A stretch of 64,000 nt of DNA, taken from Streptomyces yangpuensis. GTDB lineage: Bacteria; Actinomycetota; Actinomycetes; Streptomycetales; Streptomycetaceae. The notes under the pieces were generated by a model that did no database searches, was not told where the DNA came from, and saw only the letters and a program-made list of their open reading frames with translations. A program made the position numbers and the translations under genes. The stretch lies in contig NZ_LBMK01000009.1 in assembly GCF_001005295.1 (NCBI RefSeq), positions 1 to 64,000 on the forward strand, read 5' to 3'. Below are positions 1 through 8,905 of the stretch, piece by piece (position 1 is the stretch's first letter; the number at the start of each line of letters is the position of its first letter).

Positions 1-150
1 CCTCCGGGCTTTCGTTCTGCTGTCTTGCGTTTCCGACTCTATCAGACTCTTTCGTGTCCGATTTCCTCGGCGCTTTCCAGGTTTCCGCTTTCGCGTTTCC
101 CTTTCCGGCGATCCCGACCCTATCAGCGAATTTCCTTCTCCCCGGCCACT
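1..150 (-). promoter_or_regulatory. rRNA operon leader (5' untranscribed/processed region), operon lies left of window
   Basis: Read on the minus strand this stretch contains the repeated blocks typical of Streptomyces 16S rRNA leaders: a CTGATAGAGTCGGAAACGC-type block near 28-46, a GAAACGCGAAAGCGGAAACC-like block near 77-97, and CTGATAGGGTCG near 113-125. The 16S gene itself would lie to the left of base 1. Recognition is from memory of rRNA leaders, not from an alignment. I could not find a convincing -35/-10 pair for the operon in 120-480. Confidence 0.65.
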
Positions 151-316
151 CGCCGCATTCCCCGAAAGGGCATACGAAGGAGCAGTGGAGATTGAGTCGA
201 AGCTGAAGAGGAAGGTTCCCGTCCAGCTGCCGTTCGCGAAGTGTTCACGCGGGGCGTCCTGGCGGGAGTCACGACAGTACAGGCCGGGGGGTGCCCAAGC
301 AAATCGATTCAGGCGT

Positions 317-343
317 ATGGTCTAGTCCACCGGTCTAGTCCAC
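317..343. promoter_or_regulatory. Tandem DasR-type operator (dre) upstream of crr
   Basis: GGTCTAGTCCAC occurs twice in direct succession (319-330 and 332-343), and a third partial CTAGTC follows at 343-348. The core matches the DasR response element TGGTCTAGACCA with one change. DasR is the GntR-family GlcNAc/chitin regulator of Streptomyces and is known to control crr-ptsI, so the position fits. The sites lie about 145-170 bp before the crr start codon. DasR itself is not encoded here. Confidence 0.75.
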
Positions 344-488
344 TAGTCTCCGTGCCGAAGGGACCAGTCCGGATCGGGACCTACATCGGACTAACCCGAA
401 CATCTAGTGACTTATCCTTCTCAAGAGTACGCCGTTCGCGACAGTCAGTGACGGCGAAACCAAGAGCCCCGCCCCTGGGAGGCCCCTC

Positions 489-938
489 ATGACCAGCGTG
501 ACGTCCCCACTTGCAGGTCGCGCCATCGGACTCGCGGCAGTGCCGGATCCGGTGTTCTCCGGCGCGATGGTGGGCCCGGGCACCGCCATCGATCCCGTGC
601 GCGAGCCCTCGGAGGCGGTGTCCCCCGTCGACGGTGTGGTTGTCTCCCTGCACCCGCACGCGTACGTAGTCGTCGACGGCGAGGGCCACGGCGTACTCAC
701 ACACCTCGGCATCGACACCGTCCAGCTCAACGGCGAGGGCTTCGAGCTGCTCGTCAACAAGGGCGACACCGTGACCCGCGGCCAGGCGGTCATCCGTTGG
801 AACCCCGCTGCCGTCGAGGCCCTCGGCAAGTCCCCGATCTGCCCCGTCGTGGCACTCGAGGCGACCACCGACTCCCTGTCCGATGTCGTCGAGTCCGGCG
901 ACGTGAAGGCTGACGACACGCTCTTCAGCTGGCAGTGA
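489..938 (+). CDS. crr: PTS system glucose-type IIA component (Crr)
   Basis: This is a cytoplasmic phosphocarrier that takes phosphate from HPr and passes it to a sugar-specific IIB domain, mainly for GlcNAc uptake in Streptomyces. The 149-residue length is usual for a free-standing EIIA-Glc. The phosphorylated histidine is H72 in THLGIDTV, and the second active-site histidine lies in the SLHPHAYV segment (about H57). A GGGAGG ribosome site at 477-482 supports the ATG at 489. ptsI follows after 74 bp, and DasR-type sites lie upstream, so crr-ptsI are probably co-transcribed under GlcNAc control. Identification is very secure. Confidence 0.95.
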   Translation: MTSVTSPLAGRAIGLAAVPDPVFSGAMVGPGTAIDPVREPSEAVSPVDGVVVSLHPHAYVVVDGEGHGVLTHLGIDTVQLNGEGFELLVNKGDTVTRGQAVIRWNPAAVEALGKSPICPVVALEATTDSLSDVVESGDVKADDTLFSWQ

Positions 939-1012
939 GCCTTCCGCCCGCACGAGCGGGACGGACATCCATCGCGGCGGCCGGGGCCGCCGCCCAATCG
1001 AAGACGGGTCAA

Positions 1013-2683
1013 ATGGAGACAACGCTGCGAGGCGTGGGCGTGAGCCACGGGGTGGCGATCGGCGAGGTGCGGCACATGGGCACGGCGGTCCTCGAACCGC
1101 CGGCCAGGCAGATCACCGCCGACGAGGCGGCGCGCGAACAGGGGCGCGCCCGCCAGGCCGTGAAAGCCGTGGCGGCCGACCTGATCGCGCGTGGCCAGCT
1201 GGCCGGTGGCGAGGCCCAGCACGTCCTTGAGGCCCAGGCGATGATCGCCGAGGACCCCGAGCTGATGGCGGACGTCGACCGGCGGATCGCCGTCGGCAGC
1301 ACCGCCGAGCGCGGGGTGTACGACGCCTTCGCCGCCTACCGCGACCTGCTCGCGGGGGCCGGCGAGTACATGGCCGGCCGGGTGGCCGACCTGGACGACG
1401 TACGCAACCGGATCGTGGCGCGGCTGCTGGGCGTGCCGATGCCGGGTGTGCCCGACAGCGACGAGCCGTACGTGCTGATCGCGCGGGACCTGGCGCCCGC
1501 CGACACCGCCCTGCTCGACCCGGCTCTCGTCCTCGGCTTCGTGACCGAGGAGGGCGGGCCGACCAGCCACAGCGCGATCCTCGCGCGCGCCCTGGGCGTG
1601 CCGGCGATCGTGGCCCTGCCGGGGGCCTGCGAGATCGCCGAGGGCACCATGATCGCGGTGGACGGCAGCACTGGTGACCTGTTCGTCGACCCGTCCGCGG
1701 AAAAGCGGGCCGAGCTGGAGGCCGCGGCCGCCGAGCGCAAGGCGGCGCTGGCCGCCTCGTCCGGTCCGGGTGCGACCTCCGACGGTCACAAGGTGCCGCT
1801 GCTGGCCAATGTCGGCGGTCCCGGGGACGTGCCGGCGGCCGTCGAGGCCGGGGCCGAGGGCGTGGGCCTGTTCCGCACGGAGTTCCTCTTCCTGGACGAC
1901 AGCAAGAAGGCGCCGTCCGAGGAGAAGCAGGTCGACTCCTACCGCAAGGTGCTCGAAGCCTTCCCCGAGGGACGTGTCGTCGTGCGTGTGCTCGACGCAG
2001 GCGCCGACAAGCCGCTGGACTTCCTGACGCCTGCCGACGAGCCGAACCCGGCTCTGGGTGTACGGGGGCTGCGTTCGCTCCTGGACCACCCGGAGGTGCT
2101 GCGTACGCAGCTCACCGCGCTGGCGAAGGCCGCGCAGGGGCTGCCGGTCCACCTTGAGGTCATGGCCCCGATGGTGGCCGACCGCGCCGACGCGAAGGCT
2201 TTCGCCGACGCGTGCCGCGAAGCCGGGCTCCAGGCGAAGTTCGGCGCGATGGTGGAGATCCCCTCCGCCGCGCTCCGTGCGCGCTCGATCCTCCAGGAGG
2301 TCGAGTTCCTCTCGCTGGGCACGAACGACCTGGCGCAGTACGCCTTCGCCGCCGACCGGCAGGTCGGCGCCGTCTCCCGGCTCCAGGACCCGTGGCAGCC
2401 CGCGCTGCTCGACCTGATCGCGATGGCGGCCGGGGCCGCCAAGGCGGAGGGCAAGAGCTGCGGTGTCTGCGGCGAGGCCGCCTCCGACCCGCTGCTGGCC
2501 TGTGTGCTGACCGGTCTGGGTGTCACCTCCCTGTCGATGGGTGCCGCGTCGATCCCGTACGTCCGGGCGACGCTCGCCAAGCACACGCTGGCGCAGTGCG
2601 AGCGGGCCGCGGCGGCGGCCCGTGCGGCGGACAGCGCCGAGGAGGCCCGCGTGGCCGCCCAGGCGGTGCTCTCCGGCGAGTAG
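1013..2683 (+). CDS. ptsI: Phosphoenolpyruvate-protein phosphotransferase (PTS enzyme I)
   Basis: Enzyme I autophosphorylates from PEP and starts the PTS relay by phosphorylating HPr. The protein has 556 residues from the ATG at 1013 (METTLRGVGVSHG). An in-frame earlier start at 935 would overlap crr and add a non-homologous leader, so it was rejected. The phospho-accepting H186 lies in GGPTSHSAI. The PEP-utilising barrel shows LFRTEFLF, the SLGTNDLAQY signature and the catalytic cysteine region CGVCGEAASDP near the C-terminus. HPr (ptsH) is not in the window. A stem-loop terminator follows at 2705-2737. Confidence 0.95.
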   Translation: METTLRGVGVSHGVAIGEVRHMGTAVLEPPARQITADEAAREQGRARQAVKAVAADLIARGQLAGGEAQHVLEAQAMIAEDPELMADVDRRIAVGSTAERGVYDAFAAYRDLLAGAGEYMAGRVADLDDVRNRIVARLLGVPMPGVPDSDEPYVLIARDLAPADTALLDPALVLGFVTEEGGPTSHSAILARALGVPAIVALPGACEIAEGTMIAVDGSTGDLFVDPSAEKRAELEAAAAERKAALAASSGPGATSDGHKVPLLANVGGPGDVPAAVEAGAEGVGLFRTEFLFLDDSKKAPSEEKQVDSYRKVLEAFPEGRVVVRVLDAGADKPLDFLTPADEPNPALGVRGLRSLLDHPEVLRTQLTALAKAAQGLPVHLEVMAPMVADRADAKAFADACREAGLQAKFGAMVEIPSAALRARSILQEVEFLSLGTNDLAQYAFAADRQVGAVSRLQDPWQPALLDLIAMAAGAAKAEGKSCGVCGEAASDPLLACVLTGLGVTSLSMGAASIPYVRATLAKHTLAQCERAAAAARAADSAEEARVAAQAVLSGE

Positions 2684-2704
2684 CCGGACGGTTGTCGTGC
2701 GGAA

Positions 2705-2737
2705 CGAGGGGCCCTCGCCGGTGGCGGGGGCCCCTCG
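2705..2737. terminator. Bidirectional stem-loop between convergent ptsI and 2744-3673
   Basis: A 15-bp stem (2705-2719 with 2723-2737) has one mismatch (T opposite G) and a 3-base loop. It lies 21 bp after the ptsI stop and just after the end of the converging gene. There is no T-run on the plus side, as is usual for Streptomyces terminators. Confidence 0.75.
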
Positions 2738-2743
2738 GGCTTA

Positions 2744-3673
2744 TCAGTGGTGGGGGCCGGGGTCGTCGACGTCGTAGCCCGGGCAGTATTCGACGCCAGG
2801 CTCGGGGGCGACGAGGTCTCCGGTGTCGGCGTCGGTGCAGTACGCGTTGAACACGGCGGCCGCCGAGAGGGCCGTGAGGCGGCCGCGGTCCAGGCGCCAG
2901 CCGTGGACCCGGTCCCGATGGCCCTCGGTGGTGCTGCGTACGACGAGTCCCCCGGGGCCGCCGAGGGCGAGGCCCGCGGCGAGGACCGTCACGAAGTCGA
3001 GGCTCTCGCGGCCGTCGATCCGCGGCGGGGCGTCCGGGTCCCCGGTGGTGTCGGCGTGCAGGACGGCGACGAGCTGCTCCTCCTCGGTCGGGACGCTGCA
3101 GACGAAGTGGTGGTGGCCGGGGCCCGCGCCGGCCAGGAGGCGTTTCAGCGCATCGGTGGCGCGGTCGAAGGAGGCGTGGCCGATGTCCTCGCCGCAGTCG
3201 GCGCAGCGGCCCACGCCGGCGAGGACCCCGGTGGCGTACTCCCAGGTGGCCTGGCGGACGGCCTCGTCGACGAGGAGCGGGACGAGTTCGTCGATGGGCT
3301 GGCCGGTGTAGGGCAGGACGGTCCCGCTGCCGGCGAGTTCGGCGGTGAAGCGGGTGCGGGACTCGGGCATGTCCGGGTCCAGGCCGTGTTCCCCGCAGTA
3401 CTCGGCGTACTCGTCGGGGTCGAAGAGTGCGACGGTGGTGTGGATGCCCCGGGCCGCGAAGGACCGGAGCAGCCCGTCGACGTGGTGGAGGTAGTCGGCG
3501 TAGTCGGCCTGGTGGTCGAAGCCGAAGGTGCGGTAGCCGCACATGGCCGCGAAGTCCCCGGCGTCGGCCAGGAGGCCGACGGTGCCGGGGACCTCGCGGC
3601 GCAGCGCGCGCCGCCGGTGGGTGCTGCGGGTGCTGCGGCTCCGGTGGGTACCGGTGTCGTTCTTGCGTGGCAT
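2744..3673 (-). CDS. Conserved hypothetical protein, 309 aa
   Basis: No function recognised. The protein is soluble and acidic, with a basic N-terminal tail (about residues 1-28). It contains segments such as FGFDHQADYADYLHHVDGLLRSFAARG and DPDEYAEYCGEHG, a CADC pair in GRCADCGEDIG (about residue 160) and late cysteines in FNAYC and YCPGY. There is no clear signal peptide or membrane segment. A GGGGGAG ribosome site six bases before the ATG at 3673 supports the start. The gene stands alone and converges on ptsI. Base composition is ordinary for the window. Confidence 0.75.
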   Translation of the reverse strand: MPRKNDTGTHRSRSTRSTHRRRALRREVPGTVGLLADAGDFAAMCGYRTFGFDHQADYADYLHHVDGLLRSFAARGIHTTVALFDPDEYAEYCGEHGLDPDMPESRTRFTAELAGSGTVLPYTGQPIDELVPLLVDEAVRQATWEYATGVLAGVGRCADCGEDIGHASFDRATDALKRLLAGAGPGHHHFVCSVPTEEEQLVAVLHADTTGDPDAPPRIDGRESLDFVTVLAAGLALGGPGGLVVRSTTEGHRDRVHGWRLDRGRLTALSAAAVFNAYCTDADTGDLVAPEPGVEYCPGYDVDDPGPHH

Positions 3674-3781
3674 GGCTGGCTCCCCCTGAGTGCGATCACG
3701 TGGCTGCGATCATTTGCTCACTCAGCGTAACCATCACCACTGACAGCGACAGTGACGGGAGCTCGGGAGCCGTGGCCGGCC

Positions 3782-5764
3782 TCAGGCGCGGCTGCGGGTG
3801 CGGGCCAGTTCCTCGTAGAAGCCCAGAAGGCCGATGTTGTCGACGGACCCCGGGTTGACCGCCTTCGCCAGCGGCGTGCCCTGCAGGAGCCGCTTGACCG
3901 GGACCTCGATCCGCTTGCCGGTGAGGGTGTGCGGGATCGCCGGCACCTCGATGATCTCGTCGGGGACGTGGCGCGGGGAGAGTTCCTCGCGGATCGTCGC
4001 CTTGATCCGGGCGCGCAGGTCGTCGTCCAGGGCCGCGCCGGGGGCCAGGTGGACGAAGAGCGGCATCCAGTAGCCGCCGTTCGGCTCCTCCAGGCCGATG
4101 ACCAGGGACTCCTTGATCTCCGGGAGCCGTTCGACGGCCTCGTAGATGTCGGCGGAGCCCATGCGGACACCCTGGCGGTTGAGCGTGGAGTCGGAACGGC
4201 CGTGGATGATCACCGAACCGTGGTCGGTGATCGTGATCCAGTCGCCGTGGCGCCAGACGCCCGGGAACATCTCGAAGTAGCTGTCGCGGTAGCGGCTGCC
4301 GTCGGGGTCGTTCCAGAAGTGGACCGGCATGGACGGCATGGGGTTGGTGACGACGAGTTCGCCGACCTCGCCGACGACCGGCTTGCCGGAGGGGTCCCAG
4401 GACTGGAGGTCCGTGCCGAGGCAGGCCGCCTGGAGCTCGCCGATGTGGACGGGCAGGGTGGGGACGGCGCCCGCGAAGCAGCTGCAGACGTCGGTGCCGC
4501 CGCTGACGGAGGCGATCCACAGGTCTTCGGCGACCTCGTCGTGGAGCCAGCGGAAGCCGTCGGGCGGGAGCGGGGACCCGGTGGTCGCCACGCACTTCAC
4601 CGCGGAGAGGTCGAAATCGCGGGCCGGGTGGACGTCGGCCTTGCGGCAGGCCATGACGTAGGCGGCGGAGGTGCCGTAGAGCGTGGCGCGGGTGCGCTCG
4701 GCGATGCGCCACTGCGCGCCCGTGTCGGGGTAGCCGGGGCTGCCGTCGTAGAGGACGACCGTCGTACCGGTGAGGAGTCCGGAGACGAGGAAGTTCCACA
4801 TCATCCAGCCGGTGGAGGTGTACCAGAAGAACCGGTCCTCCGGGCCGAGGTCGCAGTGCAGGCCGAGCTGCTTGAGGTGTTCGAGGAGGATGCCGCCCTG
4901 GGACTGGACGATGGCCTTGGGCAGACCGGTGGTACCGGAGGAGTAGAGCACCCAGAGCGGGTGGTCGAAGGGGACGGGCTCGAAGACGGGCTCGGTGTCC
5001 GCGGCGGTGAGCGCCGACCATTCGAGGGCGCCTTCGGGGGCGGGCGTGCCGAGGAGCGGGATGTGGACGACCGCGCGCAGGGAGGGGAGCTCGGCACGGA
5101 GCTCGGCGACGGCTTCGCGGCGGTCGTGCTCCTTGCCGCCGTAGCGGTACCCGTCCACGGTGAACAGGACGACCGGCTCGACCTGCTGGAAGCGGTCGAG
5201 GACGCTGCGGGCGCCGAAGTCGGGGGCGCAGGAGGTCCACACGCCGCCGACCGCGGCGGTGGCGAGGAGGGCCACGGCCGCCTCGGGGATGTTGGGGAGG
5301 TAGCCGCTGACCCGGTCACCGGGGCGTACGCCGAGGGCGCGCAGCTCGGCGGCGAGGGAGCCGACCCGGCGGCGGAGTTCGGCCCAGGTGACGGGGACGG
5401 GCTCGTGGGTCTCGTCCACGTACAGCAGGGCGGGGTCGTCGGCGCGGGCCGGGTCCTCGGCGGCGCGCAGCGCGTGCTCGGCGTAGTTGAGGGTGGCTCC
5501 GGTGAACCACTGGGCGCCGGGCATGGAGCGGTCGGCGAGGACGGACTCGTACGGGGTGGTGAAGCGGACGTCGAACCATTCGGCGACGGCCTGCCAGAAG
5601 ATGTCGAGCTCGTCGACGGACCAGCGGTGCAGGGCCGGGTAGCCGCCGTCCGCGGGGGCTCCGAAGCGCGTCGCGGCCCAGGACTGGAAGGCGGTGATCC
5701 GGGCCGCGGCGATCCGGTCGGGGCCCGGCGCCCAGAGGGGTTCCGGCTGGGTGGCTGAGGTCAT
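3782..5764 (-). CDS. Acetoacetyl-CoA synthetase (acetoacetate-CoA ligase)
   Basis: This ANL-superfamily enzyme activates acetoacetate with ATP and CoA, linking ketone-type C4 acids to central carbon or polyketide precursors. From the ATG at 5764 (MTSATQPEPLWAPGPDR) the protein has 660 residues, the family length. The AMP-binding P-loop is YSSGTTGLPKAIVQSQGG, the adenylation core includes SVSGGTDVCSCFAG, and the C-terminal catalytic lysine region is HTLTGKRIEVPVKRLL. The ORF extends 34 codons further upstream through a GT/AC-alternating tract, but that extension is His/Thr-rich and not protein-like. The gene is divergent from the GH31 gene. Confidence 0.92.
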   Translation of the reverse strand: MTSATQPEPLWAPGPDRIAAARITAFQSWAATRFGAPADGGYPALHRWSVDELDIFWQAVAEWFDVRFTTPYESVLADRSMPGAQWFTGATLNYAEHALRAAEDPARADDPALLYVDETHEPVPVTWAELRRRVGSLAAELRALGVRPGDRVSGYLPNIPEAAVALLATAAVGGVWTSCAPDFGARSVLDRFQQVEPVVLFTVDGYRYGGKEHDRREAVAELRAELPSLRAVVHIPLLGTPAPEGALEWSALTAADTEPVFEPVPFDHPLWVLYSSGTTGLPKAIVQSQGGILLEHLKQLGLHCDLGPEDRFFWYTSTGWMMWNFLVSGLLTGTTVVLYDGSPGYPDTGAQWRIAERTRATLYGTSAAYVMACRKADVHPARDFDLSAVKCVATTGSPLPPDGFRWLHDEVAEDLWIASVSGGTDVCSCFAGAVPTLPVHIGELQAACLGTDLQSWDPSGKPVVGEVGELVVTNPMPSMPVHFWNDPDGSRYRDSYFEMFPGVWRHGDWITITDHGSVIIHGRSDSTLNRQGVRMGSADIYEAVERLPEIKESLVIGLEEPNGGYWMPLFVHLAPGAALDDDLRARIKATIREELSPRHVPDEIIEVPAIPHTLTGKRIEVPVKRLLQGTPLAKAVNPGSVDNIGLLGFYEELARTRSRA

Positions 5765-5799
5765 GGGTCGGCTCCCGGTCAAGTCTGCGGCTCGCGCTT

Positions 5800-5863
5800 C
5801 GTGTGCGTGTGCGGTGTACGTGTGCATGTACGTGACGTGTGCATGTACGTGTGCGTACGGTGC
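5800..5863. repeat. Alternating purine-pyrimidine tract with a perfect 17-bp tandem duplication
   Basis: ACGTGTGCATGTACGTG is present twice head to tail (5818-5834 and 5835-5851). Around it, almost every step from 5800 to 5859 alternates purine and pyrimidine, interrupted only at two junctions (5814/5815 and 5834/5835). Such tracts can adopt Z-DNA under negative supercoiling. It lies in the divergent intergenic region between the acetoacetyl-CoA synthetase and GH31 genes. Confidence 0.85.
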
Positions 5864-6034
5864 CATCGCGCGCGGGGGTGCGCGTGCGGCGGCTCACAGG
5901 GACGATGCCATGTGATCGACGGCTGCACCAGGGCCGACCTGGCCGGTCGGGTGACCGGCGGCGGACGCCGCCGGTGGGTGAACGGCAGTTGAACGCCGTC
6001 CCCTCGGCCGGGGGCCGGTGGCAGGGTGAGCGGC

Positions 6035-8707
6035 ATGGACGGTCGTGATCTGGTGCGTGCGGTGAAGGACATCGGTACGGAGCGCGGTCGGCGGGCCTGG
6101 CTCTCGGCGTGGCGCCGGCGGCGCGCGGACGCGGTGGGGCTCCCGCGCCGGGGCGCGGAACGGGCGCGGGTGCCGGGGCTGCTGGTAGGTACGGAGCCGA
6201 GGCCGGGCGGGGGCGTGCTGCGGTTCGCGCGCTCGGAGCTGGTGGTGCGGGTGATGGCGGGCGGGGTGGTGTTCTGGGCCTGGGACGGGGCCGGGGCGAC
6301 GCCGTCGTACGCGGTGGTGGGGAGCGGGCCGGAGCCGGACCTGCGGGCCGTGCTGGAGCCGGACACCGGGGGCGGCTGGCGGGTGGTGTCGGAGCGGGTG
6401 ACGGTGGCCGTGTCCCGGTACGGGGCGCTGGAGGTGCGCACCCCCGGCGGGACGGTGCTGCGGCGGGAGTCGCCGCCGCGATGGTGGGAACCGGTGCCCC
6501 TCGCCGGGGAGGCCGCGGAGGGGGTGGCCTCGGCCCGGGCCCGCCCCGCAAACGCAACGGCGGCACGCTCGGACGGGTCCGGGCCCGCCGGACCGGGCGG
6601 GACGGGTGCCCTCTCCGGCGGGGCCGGGGCGAGTACGAATGGGCCGGGGCCCGGCAGGACGGGGTCGCGCTCCGGCCAGGCAGCGGCGGGCTCCGGCGGG
6701 GCAGTGACGGGCTCCGGCGGGACGAGGTCGGGCTCCGGCGAGACGCAGCCGGGCTCGGACCGGACGGCCTCGGCGGGCACCGGCGGGGACCGGGCCGGCA
6801 GCCGGGGGAACGAGGCGGCCTCCGCCACGGCGGGCGGCGGGGGGCGGTGGGGGGTGCGGAGTGAGGTGTCGGCGGATGCGCGGTTCTTCGGGCTGGGTGG
6901 GCGGGCCTCGGGGCCGCGGCTGCGCGACGGGGCGTACCGGCTGTGGAACACGGACCCCAAGGGCGGCTTCGGGCCGGGCGTCGATCCGCTCTACCTCACC
7001 ATGCCGGTGCAGATGGTCGTGGCGGACGCGGGGACCCACCTGGTCTTCCACGACAACTGCTGGGACGGCCGGGTGGTGCTGCGCGAGGGTGAGGAGGGCG
7101 TCGGTTCGGGGCCGGACCGTCCCGGGGCGAGCGAACTGCGCATGGAGGGCGGGCCGCTGCGGTGCTGGGTGCTGGTGGGGACGCCGGCCCGGGTGCTCCA
7201 GGGCTGGTCGGCGCTGACGGGCGGGGCCGCGGTGCCGCCCGGGTGGGCGCTGGGGTACCAGCACGCGCGGTGGGGGTTCGGGAGTGCGGCGGAGGTGCGG
7301 CGGGTGGTCGCGGGGTACGCGGCGCGCGGGTTCGCGCTGTCGGCCGTACACCTGGACATCGACCACTACGACGGGCACCGGGTGTTCACCGTGGACGAGG
7401 AGCGCTTCCCCGATCTGCCGGGGCTGGCGCGGGAGTTGCGCGAGCAGGGGGTGCGGCTGGTGTCGATCGTGGACCCGGCGGTGAAGGCGGGTGACGCACT
7501 GCACGCGGCCGGGCTGACGGTGGGGTCGGGGGGCGCCTTCGTACGGGACGCGCGCGGGCGGGAGGTGCGCGGGGAGGTGTGGCCGGGCGAGTGCGCCTAT
7601 CCGGACTTCACGGATCCGGAGGTCCGGGACTGGTGGGGCGGGCTCTACGAGGAGCGGCTCGGGCAGGGCTTCTCCGGCTTCTGGCACGACATGAACGAGC
7701 CGGTGTCCTTCGCGGCGTTCGGGGACGCCACACTGCCGCGGTCGGCACGGCACGCGATGGACGGGGCGGGCGGTGACCATCGCGAGGGGCACAACGTGTA
7801 CGCGCTGGGGATGGCGCGGGCCGGATGGGAGGGCCTGGTCCGGCTGCGGCCCGAGGAGCGGCCGTTCCTGTTCTCCCGTTCGGGGTGGGCGGGCATGCAG
7901 CGGTACGGGGGCACCTGGTCGGGCGATGTGGAGACCAGCTGGGAGGGGCTGCGGGCCTCGCTGGCGCTGGTGATCGGGCTGGGGTTGTGCGGGGTGCCGT
8001 ATTCGGGGCCGGACGTGGGTGGGTTCGGCGGTTCGCCGTCGCCGGAGTTGTACGTGCGGTGGCTGCAACTGGGCGCGTACCTGCCCTTGTTCCGTACGCA
8101 TTCGGCGATCTGGGCGGGGCGGCGGGAGCCGTGGGAGTTCGGGCCGGAGGTGGAGGAGCAGGCGCGGGCGGTGACGGCGGAACGGGAGCGGCTGCGGCCG
8201 TACTTCGTCACACTCGCCCATATGGCGCGCCGGACCGGCGCTCCGTACGTGCGGCCGGTGTGGTGGGGCGCGCCGGAGGACCGGCGGTTGCGAGACTGCG
8301 AGGACGCGTTCCTGCTGGGTGACGCGCTGCTGGTCGCGCCGGTGCTGGAGTGCGGGGCGGACCGGCGGGCGGTACGGCTGCCACGGGGCCGGTGGTACGA
8401 CACCGCGACGGGGGCGGCGCACGAGGGGCCGGGCCAGATCCTGCTGGACGCGCCGCAGGGCCGGATCCCGGTGCTGGCGCGGGCGGGTGCGGTGCTGCCG
8501 GTGCGGTCCGCGGGCGGCGGGGTGGAGCTGGAGGTCTGGGCGCCGGCCCGGGGGCGTACGGGGAGCGGGGTGGTGGTCCGGGACCCGGGGCCGGGGTTCG
8601 GGGCGGGCCGGGTCGAGCGGTACACCTCGCGGTGGGCCGGGGATGCGGTGGTGGTGGAGGACGAGGCGGGGGCGCCGGTGGAGGGCGTGGTGGTGCGGGG
8701 GTTGTAG
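6035..8707 (+). CDS. Glycoside hydrolase family 31 (alpha-glucosidase/alpha-xylosidase type)
   Basis: A probable retaining exo-alpha-glycosidase of 890 residues with no signal peptide, so it is likely cytoplasmic. The nucleophile motif GFWHDMNEP (DNA near 7678-7700) and the acid/base region WSGDVETSWEGL are intact, as is the substrate-pocket run GVPYSGPDVGGF. The ATG at 6035 was chosen over the GTG at 6026 because AGGG at 6023-6026 gives proper spacing only to the ATG. An odd Gly/Ser/Thr/Ala-rich insert of about 110 residues (DNA about 6510-6850) separates the N-terminal beta domain halves. Substrate specificity cannot be read from sequence. Confidence 0.9.
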   Translation: MDGRDLVRAVKDIGTERGRRAWLSAWRRRRADAVGLPRRGAERARVPGLLVGTEPRPGGGVLRFARSELVVRVMAGGVVFWAWDGAGATPSYAVVGSGPEPDLRAVLEPDTGGGWRVVSERVTVAVSRYGALEVRTPGGTVLRRESPPRWWEPVPLAGEAAEGVASARARPANATAARSDGSGPAGPGGTGALSGGAGASTNGPGPGRTGSRSGQAAAGSGGAVTGSGGTRSGSGETQPGSDRTASAGTGGDRAGSRGNEAASATAGGGGRWGVRSEVSADARFFGLGGRASGPRLRDGAYRLWNTDPKGGFGPGVDPLYLTMPVQMVVADAGTHLVFHDNCWDGRVVLREGEEGVGSGPDRPGASELRMEGGPLRCWVLVGTPARVLQGWSALTGGAAVPPGWALGYQHARWGFGSAAEVRRVVAGYAARGFALSAVHLDIDHYDGHRVFTVDEERFPDLPGLARELREQGVRLVSIVDPAVKAGDALHAAGLTVGSGGAFVRDARGREVRGEVWPGECAYPDFTDPEVRDWWGGLYEERLGQGFSGFWHDMNEPVSFAAFGDATLPRSARHAMDGAGGDHREGHNVYALGMARAGWEGLVRLRPEERPFLFSRSGWAGMQRYGGTWSGDVETSWEGLRASLALVIGLGLCGVPYSGPDVGGFGGSPSPELYVRWLQLGAYLPLFRTHSAIWAGRREPWEFGPEVEEQARAVTAERERLRPYFVTLAHMARRTGAPYVRPVWWGAPEDRRLRDCEDAFLLGDALLVAPVLECGADRRAVRLPRGRWYDTATGAAHEGPGQILLDAPQGRIPVLARAGAVLPVRSAGGGVELEVWAPARGRTGSGVVVRDPGPGFGAGRVERYTSRWAGDAVVVEDEAGAPVEGVVVRGL

Positions 8708-8743
8708 GCGGGCGAGCCGTGGCGGCCGGTGCGAGTTCCAGAA

Positions 8744-8790
8744 CGGGGCTCCGCCCCGGACCCCGCGCCTCAAACGCCGGCGGGGCTGGA
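8744..8790. repeat. 47-bp interspersed repeat, copy A
   Basis: This copy matches 23494-23540 at 45 of 47 positions. The left part CGGGGCTCCGCCCCG is a small hairpin and the right part contains CTCAAACGCC. A partial third copy of the right end (AAACGCCGGCGGGGCTG) follows at 8794-8810. It lies in the convergent gap between GH31 and Nudix genes. Similar sequences are, from memory, common in Streptomyces intergenic regions. It may double as a terminator. Confidence 0.85.
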
Positions 8791-8905
8791 AATGAAACGC
8801 CGGCGGGGCTGCGCGTGAGCCTGTGGCTCGACCGTCGCCGGGGCTGAGCGGAGGCCCGCACCTCAACCGCCACCGGCGCTGCGAGGTGGCCCCGCAGGCG
8901 GAGGT

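Noticed and set aside
404..2584. Long minus-strand frame opposite crr-ptsI
   Set aside because: Shadow of well-conserved PTS genes; Arg/Gly/His-rich with no recognisable fold.
5764..5866. N-terminal extension of acetoacetyl-CoA synthetase to 5866
   Set aside because: The extension is translated from the alternating GT/AC tract and does not resemble the family N-terminus.
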